A stretch of DNA of 64,000 nucleotides, taken from assembly GCA_945897805.1 (NCBI GenBank), contig CAMDFX010000001.1, forward strand, positions 558,001 to 622,000. Reading direction: 5' to 3'. Every line of letters begins with the position of its first letter. Within the stretch, counting starts at the first letter, position 1. The stretch comes from Chryseobacterium gleum (GTDB lineage: Bacteria > Bacteroidota > Bacteroidia > Flavobacteriales_D > Crocinitomicaceae). The notes beneath the pieces are model-generated. The model searched no databases, was not told the DNA's origin, and saw only the letters and a list, made by a program, of their open reading frames with translations. This document shows positions 8,104 through 17,939 of the stretch, one piece after another. The translations under genes were made by a program, and so were the position numbers.

Positions 8104-9096
8104 ATGGTACAAAGAAGAACATTTATAAAATGGAGCGCCATTGGGGCATTGGTTGGAATTGTGAAACCATCTTTAGCCATTGAACCGCTCAATAAAGGTT
8201 TACGCAGAATGGCAATTACACCAAAAGTTATTTCCACTTGGGAACACGGATTGGCGGCTAACAAAGCTGCATGGGAAGTGATTTCTGCTGGCGGAAAATC
8301 AATTGATGCAGTTGAAAAAGGATTGCGCGTTACTGAATCTGATATCACCAATCGCAGCGTTGGAATTGGCGGAAGACCAGATGCGCAAGGCCATGTTACT
8401 TTAGATGCTTGTATTATGGACGAAAAATCACGCTGTGGTTCAGTTGCTTTTTTAGAAGGCATCGACCATCCGATTTCAGTGGCAAGAAAAGTGATGGAAG
8501 ATACTCAACATGTGATGCTCGTTGGCGAAGGCGCCAAAGAATTCGCACTTTCCAAAGGATTTGAAAAAATAAAAACGCCACTTCCCGAAGTCAAAAAAGA
8601 TTACAAAAAGTGGAAAAAAGAACAAGAAGCGTTGGCGAGAAAACCGACAATTAATGTCGAAAATCACGATACAATTGGTATGCTAGCGATTGACAGTTTT
8701 GGCAATATCAGCGGCGCGTGCACAACTTCTGGTTGGGCTTATAAAATGCACGGACGAATTGGAGATTCACCCATTATTGGTGCTGGATTGTTTGTAGACA
8801 ATGAAGTGGGCGGCGCTGTTGCAACTGGATTGGGCGAAGCAATTATTCGTGTGGCTGGAAGTCATACGGTCGTCGAATTGATGCGCCAAGGAAATTCGCC
8901 TGAAGAAGCTTGTAAAATGGCAGTTGAAAGAATCATTTCGAAGCATGAAAATATGGATGGTTTGCAATGCGGATTTATTGCCATTGATAAGTTCGGAAAT
9001 GTGGGCGGTTATTCTGTTTTCAATGGCTTTAATTATGCTTTCACCGATGCGCAAAAGCATGTGATGGTCGAAACTTCTTGTGATAGAAAATGGTAA
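8104..9096 (+). CDS. Tat-exported glycosylasparaginase / isoaspartyl peptidase-type Ntn hydrolase
   Basis: I choose the ATG at 8104 over an in-frame TTG at 8089, because it opens directly on a twin-arginine signal (RRTFIKWS followed by a hydrophobic run). The protein is an Ntn-hydrolase precursor: the HDTIGM motif places the autocleavage Thr at about residue 190 (Thr becomes the N-terminal nucleophile of the beta chain), and GDSPIIGAGLFVDNEVGGAVATGLGE is the conserved beta-chain region. Family members hydrolyse N4-(beta-N-acetylglucosaminyl)-L-asparagine, the linkage in N-glycans. The beta-mannosidase gene overlaps or follows closely, so joint use on host or dietary glycoprotein glycans is plausible. 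Confidence 0.88.
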   Translation: MVQRRTFIKWSAIGALVGIVKPSLAIEPLNKGLRRMAITPKVISTWEHGLAANKAAWEVISAGGKSIDAVEKGLRVTESDITNRSVGIGGRPDAQGHVTLDACIMDEKSRCGSVAFLEGIDHPISVARKVMEDTQHVMLVGEGAKEFALSKGFEKIKTPLPEVKKDYKKWKKEQEALARKPTINVENHDTIGMLAIDSFGNISGACTTSGWAYKMHGRIGDSPIIGAGLFVDNEVGGAVATGLGEAIIRVAGSHTVVELMRQGNSPEEACKMAVERIISKHENMDGLQCGFIAIDKFGNVGGYSVFNGFNYAFTDAQKHVMVETSCDRKW

Positions 9097-9115
9097 TTCA
9101 TTTTCAAATTTTGAT

Positions 9116-11602
9116 ATGAGAATATTTTTTATTGTACTTTTCTTAAGCTTTCATTGCATGACATTTTCACAAAAAAATGAACTTGAATGGAATTTCTTTC
9201 ATCCGGTTAAGAAAACATGGTTGCAGGCAGGAACATGCGGCTCTGTGCAAGAAAAATTAATTGAATCTAAAGAATTACCAGATCCATTTTATGGCGAAAA
9301 TGAAAAGCTTTTTAATTGGATAGAAAAATATGATTGGGAATTTAAATCGTCATTTAATCTAACTGAAATTCAATTTGCAGAAAATTTCATTGAATTGGAT
9401 TTCCCTGGAGTTGATACTTATGCCAAAATTTATATCAATGATTCTTTAGTTTTAAGCACTAAAAATGCGTTTCATCCTTACATTTTACAAGTCAAACCTT
9501 TTGTGAAAATCGGTTTAAATAGCATTAAAGTTATTTTCACTTCACCGGTAAATTATCATAGGAAAGCATTTGAAGCAAAATCACCCAAACTTCCTGCGCC
9601 AAACGATTTGGGCGAAATTGCTGTTTCATCTATGTCTCGAAAACCTCAGTATCAATTCGGTTGGGATTGGGCATTGAGAATGAATACCATTGGTTTTTTG
9701 AAACCAGTTCGATTGCGGACTTATTCTTCAAATAGAATTTTACTTCAAAAAGTTGATACAAAAAGTGTTGTGGACAATCAAGCAAAGTTGCAATTGTCGC
9801 TTGTTTGTGCTGTTAGATCAACACAAAAAATAAGACTCGAAAGCGAGATTTGGGGCAATTTTGACATCTTAAATTTAGTCAATGGTGAATTGAAAATTGA
9901 TGCTGATTTGATGAATCCTACATTGTGGTGGCCGCGCGGACAAGGCGAGCAATATTTATATCACGACAATTGGAAAATTTATGATTTAGCAGGAAAATTA
10001 ATCGACAGTTGTTCTGTAGATTTCGGAATTAAAACCAGTGAATTAATTCAAGAAAAAGACCAATTTGGAACCTCTTTTTATTTTAAAATCAACGGTAAAC
10101 CTATTTTTTGTAAAGGCGCAAACTACATTCCGCAGGAAGTTTTTCCTTCCAGAATTACAACAGAATCTATTCAATATTTAGTCGAACAAATGCGTCTTTC
10201 GAATTTCAATATGGTGCGCGTTTGGGGCGGCGGTTTTTATCCTGACGAAGCATTTTTTGACGCTTGCGATATGGCTGGAATAATGGTTTGGCAAGATTTT
10301 ATGTTCGCTTGTGCCATGTATCCAGGTGATGCGGTATTTTTGGCCAATGTGAAACAAGAATTGGAATACCAAGTACCAAGAATTTCTGCGCATCCATCCT
10401 TGGTTTTGTTTAATGGAAATAATGAAGTCGATGTTGCTTGGAAAAATTGGGGATTTCAAGTCACCTATAAAATTCTCCCAAAAGCGCAAAAATCAATGGA
10501 GGAAGATTATAGAAAATTATTCAAAGAATTGATTCCGAACGTAGTGAAAGCGCAAAGTTTTATTCCTTATGAACATACATCGCCTTTGAGTAATTGGGGA
10601 AAGGACGAATATTTCAACCATGGAACGCAACATTATTGGGGTGTTTGGCACGGAAAAGATCCGATCGAAGATTTTGGTCTGAAATCTGGCAGATTCAATG
10701 CTGAATATGGTTTTCAATCTTTTCCAGAATTTAATACTTTGTTGGCTTTCAGTGAGAAAAAAGATTGGGATTTGAATTCGCCAGTCATGAAATGGCACCA
10801 AAAAAGCTATGTTGGAAACGGAATGATTAAAAAGCAATCAGATCTTTTATTTGGTGAAAGTCATTCTTTTGATGAGTTTGTTTATTTGTCTCAACTCACG
10901 CAATCAAAAGCGGTTCAAATTGCTGTTTCCAGTCATCGATTGGGCGCACCGCGTTGCATGGGGACATTGTATTGGCAATTAAACGATTGTTGGCAAGCGC
11001 CGACGTGGTCCAGTATCGATTATCATGGAAATTGGAAAGCGTTGCAATACGAAGTGAAAAAAGATTTTGAGGATATTGCAGTGCTGGAAAAAACTGAAAA
11101 AATTGGCAGCGAAAAATATTTTATTCTTTCAGACCAAACAGCAATTTTTGAAACTCCTTTAAATTGTTTTGTATATGATTTACAAGGAAATTTGATTTTT
11201 AAAGCCTTGGATACTTTAAAAATAAAACCTGGATTTCAGCAAGAAATTTGTTTGGATTGTCAGTCAGATTCTATTCAAAAAATCAATTATGTCTTGAAAA
11301 TAGAATGGCAAAATGACAAAGGAGAAGCTAAAAGTAGAACTTTTGCTCATTTGCCCGTGCATCGAACCAAAGCGCTTGCAGATTCATTTCAAGTGAAATT
11401 ATTACATGTTGACCCTTCGAAAAGTGTCGCAACGATTGAAATTGAAAATCAAACTTTTTTGCATCATTTTTGGATCTACTCATATAAAAAAGGCGTTCGA
11501 TTCTCAGAAAATTTTATCGATTTATTGCCAGGAAAACACACAATTGAAATCAAGTTTACAGATTTGCCAACATTAGAAGATTTTGGTTTCCAATGGTTGT
11601 AG
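9116..11602 (+). CDS. secreted glycoside hydrolase family 2 beta-mannosidase
   Basis: The ATG at 9116 gives a good signal peptide (MRIFFIVLFLSFHCMTFSQ); an upstream GTG at 9080 would bury it and overlap the previous gene. 828 residues with GH2 architecture: N-terminal sugar-binding jelly roll, immunoglobulin-like domain, TIM barrel, C-terminal beta domains. Diagnostic features are WWPRGQGEQYLY, MVRVWGGGFYPDEAFFDACD, the acid/base Glu in GNNEVD (about residue 437) and the probable nucleophile Glu in FNAEYGFQS (about 530). These match beta-mannosidases more closely than beta-galactosidases. It releases terminal beta-mannose, for example from the N-glycan core, which fits the neighbouring glycosylasparaginase. 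Confidence 0.9.
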   Translation: MRIFFIVLFLSFHCMTFSQKNELEWNFFHPVKKTWLQAGTCGSVQEKLIESKELPDPFYGENEKLFNWIEKYDWEFKSSFNLTEIQFAENFIELDFPGVDTYAKIYINDSLVLSTKNAFHPYILQVKPFVKIGLNSIKVIFTSPVNYHRKAFEAKSPKLPAPNDLGEIAVSSMSRKPQYQFGWDWALRMNTIGFLKPVRLRTYSSNRILLQKVDTKSVVDNQAKLQLSLVCAVRSTQKIRLESEIWGNFDILNLVNGELKIDADLMNPTLWWPRGQGEQYLYHDNWKIYDLAGKLIDSCSVDFGIKTSELIQEKDQFGTSFYFKINGKPIFCKGANYIPQEVFPSRITTESIQYLVEQMRLSNFNMVRVWGGGFYPDEAFFDACDMAGIMVWQDFMFACAMYPGDAVFLANVKQELEYQVPRISAHPSLVLFNGNNEVDVAWKNWGFQVTYKILPKAQKSMEEDYRKLFKELIPNVVKAQSFIPYEHTSPLSNWGKDEYFNHGTQHYWGVWHGKDPIEDFGLKSGRFNAEYGFQSFPEFNTLLAFSEKKDWDLNSPVMKWHQKSYVGNGMIKKQSDLLFGESHSFDEFVYLSQLTQSKAVQIAVSSHRLGAPRCMGTLYWQLNDCWQAPTWSSIDYHGNWKALQYEVKKDFEDIAVLEKTEKIGSEKYFILSDQTAIFETPLNCFVYDLQGNLIFKALDTLKIKPGFQQEICLDCQSDSIQKINYVLKIEWQNDKGEAKSRTFAHLPVHRTKALADSFQVKLLHVDPSKSVATIEIENQTFLHHFWIYSYKKGVRFSENFIDLLPGKHTIEIKFTDLPTLEDFGFQWL

Positions 11603-11679
11603 TTTGATTTGATTGTCAATTTCAGCTTTTAGAGAAAAAATGAATTCGATGTCTAAATTAAAAAAAATCGCCTAAAAAA

Positions 11680-11708
11680 TTTGTAACCAAAAATAATTAT
11701 TACTTTTG
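11680..11708 (+). promoter_or_regulatory. Bacteroidota-type promoter for the STAS gene
   Basis: TTTG at 11680-11683, a 17-nt spacer and TACTTTTG at 11701-11708. A start near 11715 leaves about 10 nt before the ATG at 11725. Confidence 0.55.
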
Positions 11709-11724
11709 GTCAATACGAAAACAC

Positions 11725-12066
11725 ATGAAATTCGATATAACTCAACATGCACAATACACTTTAGTTGAATCTAAAGTTGAAAAATTGGATGCTTCTAATG
11801 CTTCTGAGTTGAAAGTTGAACTCCAATTATTGAACAAAGCGGGCGTAAATTCCATTATTTTAGATTGTTCTAAAACTAAATATTGCGATTCTTCAGGTTT
11901 GAGTGCAATTTTAACTGCAAATCGACTGTGTAAAGATACCAACGGAAAATTCGTTTTGTGTGGTTTACAGACTAATGTTGCCAAAATGATAGGCATTTCT
12001 CAATTAGATAAAGTTCTCTCAATCACAGATTCAGCTGAATTAGCTCAAGAAATTATCTTGAATTGA
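11725..12066 (+). CDS. STAS-domain protein (anti-anti-sigma factor type)
   Basis: 113 residues forming a single STAS domain. The motif CDSSGLSAIL (around residues 54-63) holds the Ser that is phosphorylated by anti-sigma kinases in SpoIIAA/RsbV-type proteins. No kinase or PP2C phosphatase gene is nearby, so the partner-switching module, if any, is split across the genome. RNase Z begins 5 nt after the stop, and a promoter is visible just upstream, so the two probably form a two-gene operon. Confidence 0.85.
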   Translation: MKFDITQHAQYTLVESKVEKLDASNASELKVELQLLNKAGVNSIILDCSKTKYCDSSGLSAILTANRLCKDTNGKFVLCGLQTNVAKMIGISQLDKVLSITDSAELAQEIILN

Positions 12067-12071
12067 TTTAA

Positions 12072-12983
12072 ATGAGTTTTGAAGTCACAATTTTAGGTTC
12101 AGGTTCCGCACTTCCCACTTTAAGAAGAAATCCAACAGCACAATATATTGCTTGCAACGATCGCCATATTTTGATTGATTGTGGCGAAGGAACACAAAGT
12201 CAACTGCGAAAATTTGGCATTAAAATCCAAAAAATAAATCTTATTTTCATCTCTCACATGCACGGCGACCATTTTTTTGGCTTGGTCGGATTGTTAAGTT
12301 CAATGCATTTGCTTGGTAGAGATAATGGAATTACCATTTATGGTCCCAAAGAACTCGAGCAAATTATTCGATTGCAACTTGAAATTGGTGGCGCAAAAAT
12401 GAATTTCAATCTGAATTTTATTGTGTTGGATAATTCAAAACCAACAGTGATTTTTGAAGATAAAATGATTGAAGTACACAGTTTTCCAATGAAACATCGC
12501 ATTCCTGTCAATGGATTTAGAATTCAAGAAAAGGAGAAAGAGTTTAATATTATTGGAGAAGTTTTCAAAGAATCTGGTTTGTCTTTGATGTCTATTCCTT
12601 TTTTTAAAAATGGAGAAGATTTTGTAGATGAAAACGGTCAAATTCACTACGCAGAAGATTTCATAATGGCTAAAAAATCACCGAAATCTTATGCGTATTG
12701 TTCCGATACAGCTTATTTTGAACCGCTAATCCCATCAATTCAGGGAGTTAATTTATTGTATCATGAAGCTACTTTTGTTGAAAAACTGGCTGATAGAGCC
12801 AAAGCAACATTTCATTCCACAGCCAAAGATGCAGCAACAATCGCGCAAAAAGCAAATGTTGGGAAATTAATTCTTGGTCATTTAAGCGCTCGCTATGATT
12901 CCGGTGACGACCATCTAAAAGAGGCCCAAACCATTTTTGAAAATACTGTAATTGCTGAAGATGGAATGATTTTTCAAGTTTAA
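12072..12983 (+). CDS. rnz: ribonuclease Z
   Basis: 303 residues, the normal size for the short bacterial RNase Z (tRNase Z), which removes the 3' trailer of tRNA precursors. The metallo-beta-lactamase metal motif is read directly: SHMHGDH with His62, His64, Asp66 and His67. The N-terminal LGSGSALPTLRRNPTAQY and the later LLYHEATF and LILGHLSARY motifs (further metal ligands) are family-specific. It lies 5 nt after the STAS gene. This is a cytosolic housekeeping enzyme. Confidence 0.95.
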   Translation: MSFEVTILGSGSALPTLRRNPTAQYIACNDRHILIDCGEGTQSQLRKFGIKIQKINLIFISHMHGDHFFGLVGLLSSMHLLGRDNGITIYGPKELEQIIRLQLEIGGAKMNFNLNFIVLDNSKPTVIFEDKMIEVHSFPMKHRIPVNGFRIQEKEKEFNIIGEVFKESGLSLMSIPFFKNGEDFVDENGQIHYAEDFIMAKKSPKSYAYCSDTAYFEPLIPSIQGVNLLYHEATFVEKLADRAKATFHSTAKDAATIAQKANVGKLILGHLSARYDSGDDHLKEAQTIFENTVIAEDGMIFQV

Positions 12984-13198
12984 AATTTTCATGCTTTTTT
13001 ATTCCAAAATTGATTTTTTTTACAACCTTTCTTTTTCCACTTTAAAAAGTTAAAAACTACTAATAACTTATTTAAAATCATCCGCGACGATTGATTAAAT
13101 TTGCTAGTTATCGTTCACAATGGGTTGCTTTTTTTTGAATACTAAAAACTTGTTTTTATCCTTCAAAAACAAAGTAGTTTTTAAAATTTACGAGTTAA

Positions 13199-15091
13199 AT
13201 GGCAGAAAATCAATATACAGAAGACAATATTCGGTCATTAGATTGGAAAGAACATATTCGTCTGCGTCCGGGAATGTACATCGGGAAACTTGGCGATGGT
13301 GCGGCTGCAGATGACGGAATTTACATTTTGGTAAAAGAGGTTATCGACAACTGTATCGATGAATTTGTGATGGGAAATGGCCGTCGCATTGACGTTAAAG
13401 TAAAAGACGGTAAAGTCGTCGTGCGTGATTTTGGTCGAGGCGTTCCTCTCGGAAAAGTGGTGGAAGTGGTTTCCAAAATGAATACCGGCGGAAAATATGA
13501 TTCCAAAGCATTTAAAAAATCTGTGGGTCTGAATGGAGTAGGGACAAAGGCTGTGAATGCTTTGAGTAGTCATTTCATGATTTATTCAGTGCGTGAAGGC
13601 GATAAAAAACAAGCTTCTTTTTGTCGTGGAAATTTGGTTGAAGATGCAGCCATTGAAAAAACGGACGAAATCAACGGAACATACGTAGAATTTATTCCTG
13701 ACGATCAAATATTTAAAAAATTCAATTTCAAATCGCCGTATTTGATTAAAATGTTTTGGAACTATTGTTACTTAAACAGAGGATTAAGCATTTATTTTAA
13801 CGGAGAAAAATACCAATCTAAAGACGGATTGAAAGATTTGTTGGAAGATAATATGGACGGTGATCCATTGTACCCAATTATCCATTTGGAAGGCGACGAT
13901 ATCGAAGTGGCTTTCACGCATGGAAAAACGTATGGTGAAGATTACTATTCTTTCGTAAATGGTCAACATACAACTCAAGGTGGAACGCATCAAAGTGCTT
14001 TTCGTGAGTCGATTGCGAAAGTAATTCGTGATTTCTATAACAAGAATTATGACGCTGCAGACATTCGCCAGTCTATTGTAGCTGCGATTGCGGTGAAAGT
14101 TGTTGAACCAGTTTTTGAATCTCAGACCAAAACAAAATTAGGTTCGCAGGAAATCGAACCCGGCGGACAATCGATTCGTACTTTTATCAATGATTTCTTG
14201 AAGGATAAATTAGACAATTATCTACATAGAAATCCGCAGATTGCGGAAACGATTGAGAAAAAAATCAAGCAATCTGAACGCGAAAGAAAAGAACTTTCAG
14301 GAATTCGAAAATTGGCGCGAGATCGAGCTAAAAAGTCGAGTCTACACAATAAAAAATTACGTGATTGTAGAATACACTTAACTGATCTCAAAGACGCTAG
14401 GAGAGAGGAAACAACACTTTTTATTACTGAGGGAGATTCTGCGAGTGGTTCAATCACGAAATCAAGAGATGTAAATACACAAGGTGTTTTTTCTTTGCGT
14501 GGTAAACCGCTGAATTGCTTCGGTTTGACAAAGAAAATCGTTTATGAAAACGAAGAATTCAACTTGTTGCAAGCAGCGTTGGATATTGAGGAAGACATGG
14601 ATAATTTGCGCTACAGCAACATTGTGATTGCAACCGATGCCGATGTCGACGGAATGCACATTCGCTTGTTATTGCTGACATTTTTCTTGCAATTCTTCCC
14701 TGATTTGGTGAAAAGAAATCACGTTTATGTGCTTCAAACGCCACTTTTCAGGGTGCGAAATAAGAAAAAAACGATTTACTGTTATTCAGAAGAAGAGCGC
14801 AGAAATGCAATCGCTGAATTGGGCAAAAATCCAGAAATAACGCGATTCAAAGGATTGGGTGAGATTTCACCAGATGAATTCAAACATTTTATCGGTGCTG
14901 AAATTCGTTTAGAACCAGTAATTCTCTCCAAAGAAGCTTCGATTGAAACAATTTTGTCCTATTACATGGGAAAAAATACACCTGAAAGACAAGATTTTAT
15001 CATCGATAATCTTCGTGTTGAGAAAGATTTAGGAGAAGATTTGAATGCAAATGAATTAGAAAACGACGAAGAAATTGATAAAGCTTCTTAA
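13199..15091 (+). CDS. parE: DNA topoisomerase IV subunit B
   Basis: 630 residues. The GHKL ATPase domain opens with [13 protein letters not shown] and contains [15 protein letters not shown] and [15 protein letters not shown] (ATP lid). The TOPRIM domain contains EGDSASGS and the [13 protein letters not shown] motif with the metal-binding Asp residues. The lack of the long gyrase-B insertion and the immediate parC neighbour (2 nt after the stop) favour topoisomerase IV, which decatenates daughter chromosomes. A 215-bp gap upstream separates it from rnz; I see no clear promoter match there. Confidence 0.93.
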   Translation: MAENQYTEDNIRSLDWKEHIRLRPGMYIGKLGDGAAADDGIYILVKEVIDNCIDEFVMGNGRRIDVKVKDGKVVVRDFGRGVPLGKVVEVVSKMNTGGKYDSKAFKKSVGLNGVGTKAVNALSSHFMIYSVREGDKKQASFCRGNLVEDAAIEKTDEINGTYVEFIPDDQIFKKFNFKSPYLIKMFWNYCYLNRGLSIYFNGEKYQSKDGLKDLLEDNMDGDPLYPIIHLEGDDIEVAFTHGKTYGEDYYSFVNGQHTTQGGTHQSAFRESIAKVIRDFYNKNYDAADIRQSIVAAIAVKVVEPVFESQTKTKLGSQEIEPGGQSIRTFINDFLKDKLDNYLHRNPQIAETIEKKIKQSERERKELSGIRKLARDRAKKSSLHNKKLRDCRIHLTDLKDARREETTLFITEGDSASGSITKSRDVNTQGVFSLRGKPLNCFGLTKKIVYENEEFNLLQAALDIEEDMDNLRYSNIVIATDADVDGMHIRLLLLTFFLQFFPDLVKRNHVYVLQTPLFRVRNKKKTIYCYSEEERRNAIAELGKNPEITRFKGLGEISPDEFKHFIGAEIRLEPVILSKEASIETILSYYMGKNTPERQDFIIDNLRVEKDLGEDLNANELENDEEIDKAS

Positions 15092-15093
15092 CA

Positions 15094-17793
15094 ATGGCTG
15101 AAGACGAAATTGAAGATCACACAGAAGGTTTTTCAGAGGAAAATCCCTTTGAGAATTCAAATGTTGACGATAAAATCATTCCGCTGAATGGTTTGTATGA
15201 AAATTGGTTTTTAGATTATGCATCATACGTAATCTTAGAACGTGCTGTTCCTGCTTTGTTTGATGGTTTGAAACCTGTACAAAGAAGGATTTTACACTCC
15301 ATGAAGGAATTGGATGATGGCCGATACAATAAAGTAGCGAATATCATCGGAAATACCATGAAATATCACCCGCATGGCGATGCTTCAATTGGCGACGCTT
15401 TGGTGGCACTCGGACAAAAAGATTTGGTGATCGATTGCCAAGGAAACTGGGGAAATACATTGACCGGTGACGGTGCCGCAGCTGCACGTTACATAGAAGC
15501 GCGTTTGTCCAAATTTGCTTCGCATGTTGTTTTTAATCCCAAAACAACCAATTGGTTATTGAGCTACGATGGTAGAAATAAAGAACCAGATCAATTGCCA
15601 GTTAAATTTCCATTGCTTTTGGCACAAGGCGCTGAAGGAATTGCAGTTGGAATGGCTTGTAAGATTTTGCCGCATAATTTTATTGAATTAATCGATCAGT
15701 CAATCAATCATTTAAGAGGGAAAAAGGTGGAGATTTATCCTGACTTTTTGCACGGAGGAATGGCTGATTTCACCAATTACAACGATGGTTTAAGAGGTGG
15801 TAAAGTGCGTGTGCGTGCCAAAATCAAAAAATTGGACAACAAAACGTTGGTGGTTACTGAAATTCCTTTTGGAACGACCACAAGTTCATTGATTGATTCA
15901 ATCTTGAGAGCGAACGACAAGGGGAAAATCAAAGTCAAAAAAATTGAAGACAATACTTCTGCCGTTGTGGAAATTATCATTCACTTGGCGCCAGGAGTTT
16001 CTCCTGATAAATCGTTGGATGCGTTGTATGCGTTTACCGATTGCGAGGTGTCAATTTCACCGAACGCTTCGATTATTGATGGAGAAAAACCAAGATTTAT
16101 TGGCGTAAGTGAAATTCTTCGAATCAATACTGACAACACGGTTCAGTTGCTGAAATGGGAATTGGAAATTCGCTTGCAAGAATTGATGCAACAATGGCAT
16201 TTCTCGACTTTAGAGAAGATTTTCATCAGAGAAGAAATGTACATCGATTTCAAATTATACGGAGATAAAGAGAATTTATATGCGTATTTGTACAAACGTT
16301 TTGATAAATTCAAAAAAATGTTTGTGCGTGAAATAGTTGACGAAGATTTACACCGTTTGACGCAAATTCAAATGATTCGTATCACCCGTTTTGACAGTGA
16401 TAAGGCCGATGAATTGATTTTGAAGTTGGAAGATGAAATGGAACAAGTCAAAGAGAAATTAAGTAATCTCATTGATTATTGTATTGAATATTTCAAGGAT
16501 TTGAAAAAACGCTTCGGCGAAGGCAGAGAACGCAAAACAGAAATTAAAATTTTCGACAATATTACTGCTACAAAAGTAATTATTGCAAACAAAAAATTAT
16601 ATGTTGATCTTGACGAAGGTTTCATCGGCTGGGGATTGAAGAAAAATGATCCTGTCAACGATTGTTCTGAAATAGACGACATCATTATTTTCTTCAGTAC
16701 CGGAAAAATGATGGTAACGAAAGTTGCCGACAAAAAATTCGTTGGAAAAGGAATTGTCCATGCTGACGTTTGGAAAAAAGGCGATACGCGCACAATTTAC
16801 CACGTCATGTACCAAGATGGAGTAGGCGGACCAACGATGATGAAACGCTTTTTTGTTAACAGCATCACGCGCGATACAGAATACGATTTATCAAAAGGCG
16901 CAAAAGGCTCTAAATTGCTCTATTTTGCAGTGCATCCAAACGGTGAACGAGAAGTTGTTTCCATTATGCTACGACCAAGACCGCATCTGAAACGTTTGCG
17001 ATTTGACATTGATTTTGGTGAACTTTTAATCAAAGGTCGGGCCGCGACAGGAAATCGTGTGACAAAGGAAATCGTGCAGAAAATTATCCAAAAAGAAGTC
17101 GGCGGTTCCACTTTGGCGGCACGTAAAATTTGGTACGATACCGTTGTTGGTCGATTGAATGACGAAGGAAGAGGCAAATTTTTAGGTTCTTTCAAAGGAA
17201 CTGACAAATTACTCACTATCTATAAAGCCGGCGAATATAGGCTTTCAAGTTTCGACTTGGCGACGCATTTTGATGAAGACATGATGCACATTGAAAAATG
17301 GATTCCAGACAGACCAATTTCGACCGTTTATTTCGATGGAGAGAAAGAATTGCATTATGTAAAACGTTTCTTGTGCGAAGTAACTTCCGATAAAAAAGTG
17401 CTTTTCATCTCAGAATCAGAAGGTTCTTATATGGACACTGTTTCGACTTCATACAGGCCAGAAGTGCGCATTGTTTACAATAAATTACTAAGAGAAACTA
17501 AGAATTTACCTGATAATTTGGTGAATATTGCTGATCTGATCGAAGTGAAAGGAATGAAAGCGCAAGGAAATCAAATGACAAAATTGAAAGTCAAAGAAAT
17601 CGTTTTGACCCACGAAATTGACGGCGGCGAACCCTGGCCAATCGAAGAAGGTGATATGCCTGTGATTGATCTGGATGGAATTGTAGATTTTGATTCTGAT
17701 TCTGATTCAGACGTCGATTCTCCAACGATCGAATGGGATATTTTACCCAAAAAAGACGATGAAGACGATTCGCAGATAAAGTTGTTTGAGTAG
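15094..17793 (+). CDS. parC: DNA topoisomerase IV subunit A
   Basis: 899 residues. The breakage-reunion domain shows RAVPALFDGLKPVQRRILHSM and the catalytic Tyr133 in AARYIEARL, which attacks DNA. The C-terminal half forms the DNA-wrapping beta-pinwheel region. The last about 40 residues are strongly acidic (runs of Asp-Ser around DFDSDSDSDVDS). It starts 2 nt after parE, so the holoenzyme subunits are co-translated. Bacteroidota often annotate this protein ambiguously as gyrase/topoisomerase IV subunit A; its pairing with parE settles the call. The downstream terminator and the accessory repeat interval mark the end of the operon. Confidence 0.93.
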   Translation: MAEDEIEDHTEGFSEENPFENSNVDDKIIPLNGLYENWFLDYASYVILERAVPALFDGLKPVQRRILHSMKELDDGRYNKVANIIGNTMKYHPHGDASIGDALVALGQKDLVIDCQGNWGNTLTGDGAAAARYIEARLSKFASHVVFNPKTTNWLLSYDGRNKEPDQLPVKFPLLLAQGAEGIAVGMACKILPHNFIELIDQSINHLRGKKVEIYPDFLHGGMADFTNYNDGLRGGKVRVRAKIKKLDNKTLVVTEIPFGTTTSSLIDSILRANDKGKIKVKKIEDNTSAVVEIIIHLAPGVSPDKSLDALYAFTDCEVSISPNASIIDGEKPRFIGVSEILRINTDNTVQLLKWELEIRLQELMQQWHFSTLEKIFIREEMYIDFKLYGDKENLYAYLYKRFDKFKKMFVREIVDEDLHRLTQIQMIRITRFDSDKADELILKLEDEMEQVKEKLSNLIDYCIEYFKDLKKRFGEGRERKTEIKIFDNITATKVIIANKKLYVDLDEGFIGWGLKKNDPVNDCSEIDDIIIFFSTGKMMVTKVADKKFVGKGIVHADVWKKGDTRTIYHVMYQDGVGGPTMMKRFFVNSITRDTEYDLSKGAKGSKLLYFAVHPNGEREVVSIMLRPRPHLKRLRFDIDFGELLIKGRAATGNRVTKEIVQKIIQKEVGGSTLAARKIWYDTVVGRLNDEGRGKFLGSFKGTDKLLTIYKAGEYRLSSFDLATHFDEDMMHIEKWIPDRPISTVYFDGEKELHYVKRFLCEVTSDKKVLFISESEGSYMDTVSTSYRPEVRIVYNKLLRETKNLPDNLVNIADLIEVKGMKAQGNQMTKLKVKEIVLTHEIDGGEPWPIEEGDMPVIDLDGIVDFDSDSDSDVDSPTIEWDILPKKDDEDDSQIKLFE

Positions 17794-17820
17794 AAAAGAT
17801 AGAATAATTAATTGCAAAAG

Positions 17821-17848
17821 CATCTTTGGAAACTAAGGTGTTTTTTTT
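17821..17848 (+). terminator. terminator after parC
   Basis: CATCTT (17821-17826) pairs with AAGGTG (17835-17840), with one G-T wobble, and is followed by eight T at 17841-17848. On the minus strand the same hairpin could end a transcript coming from the 33-bp array, but the T-run there is short. Confidence 0.6.
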
Positions 17849-17939
17849 GTGATTTATAATTCATTATTTGATGGTTATTGATTTCTGGTAATTATTTATT
17901 TGTAGTGAATTATAATAATCCTTATTTTGTCATTAATTA

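Noticed and set aside
9080-9115. GTG start extending the beta-mannosidase upstream
   Set aside because: It would place polar residues before the signal peptide and overlap the previous gene; the ATG at 9116 gives a clean signal peptide.
13120-13314. Open frame just upstream of parE
   Set aside because: It overlaps the start of parE in another frame, with no promoter or protein-like features of its own.
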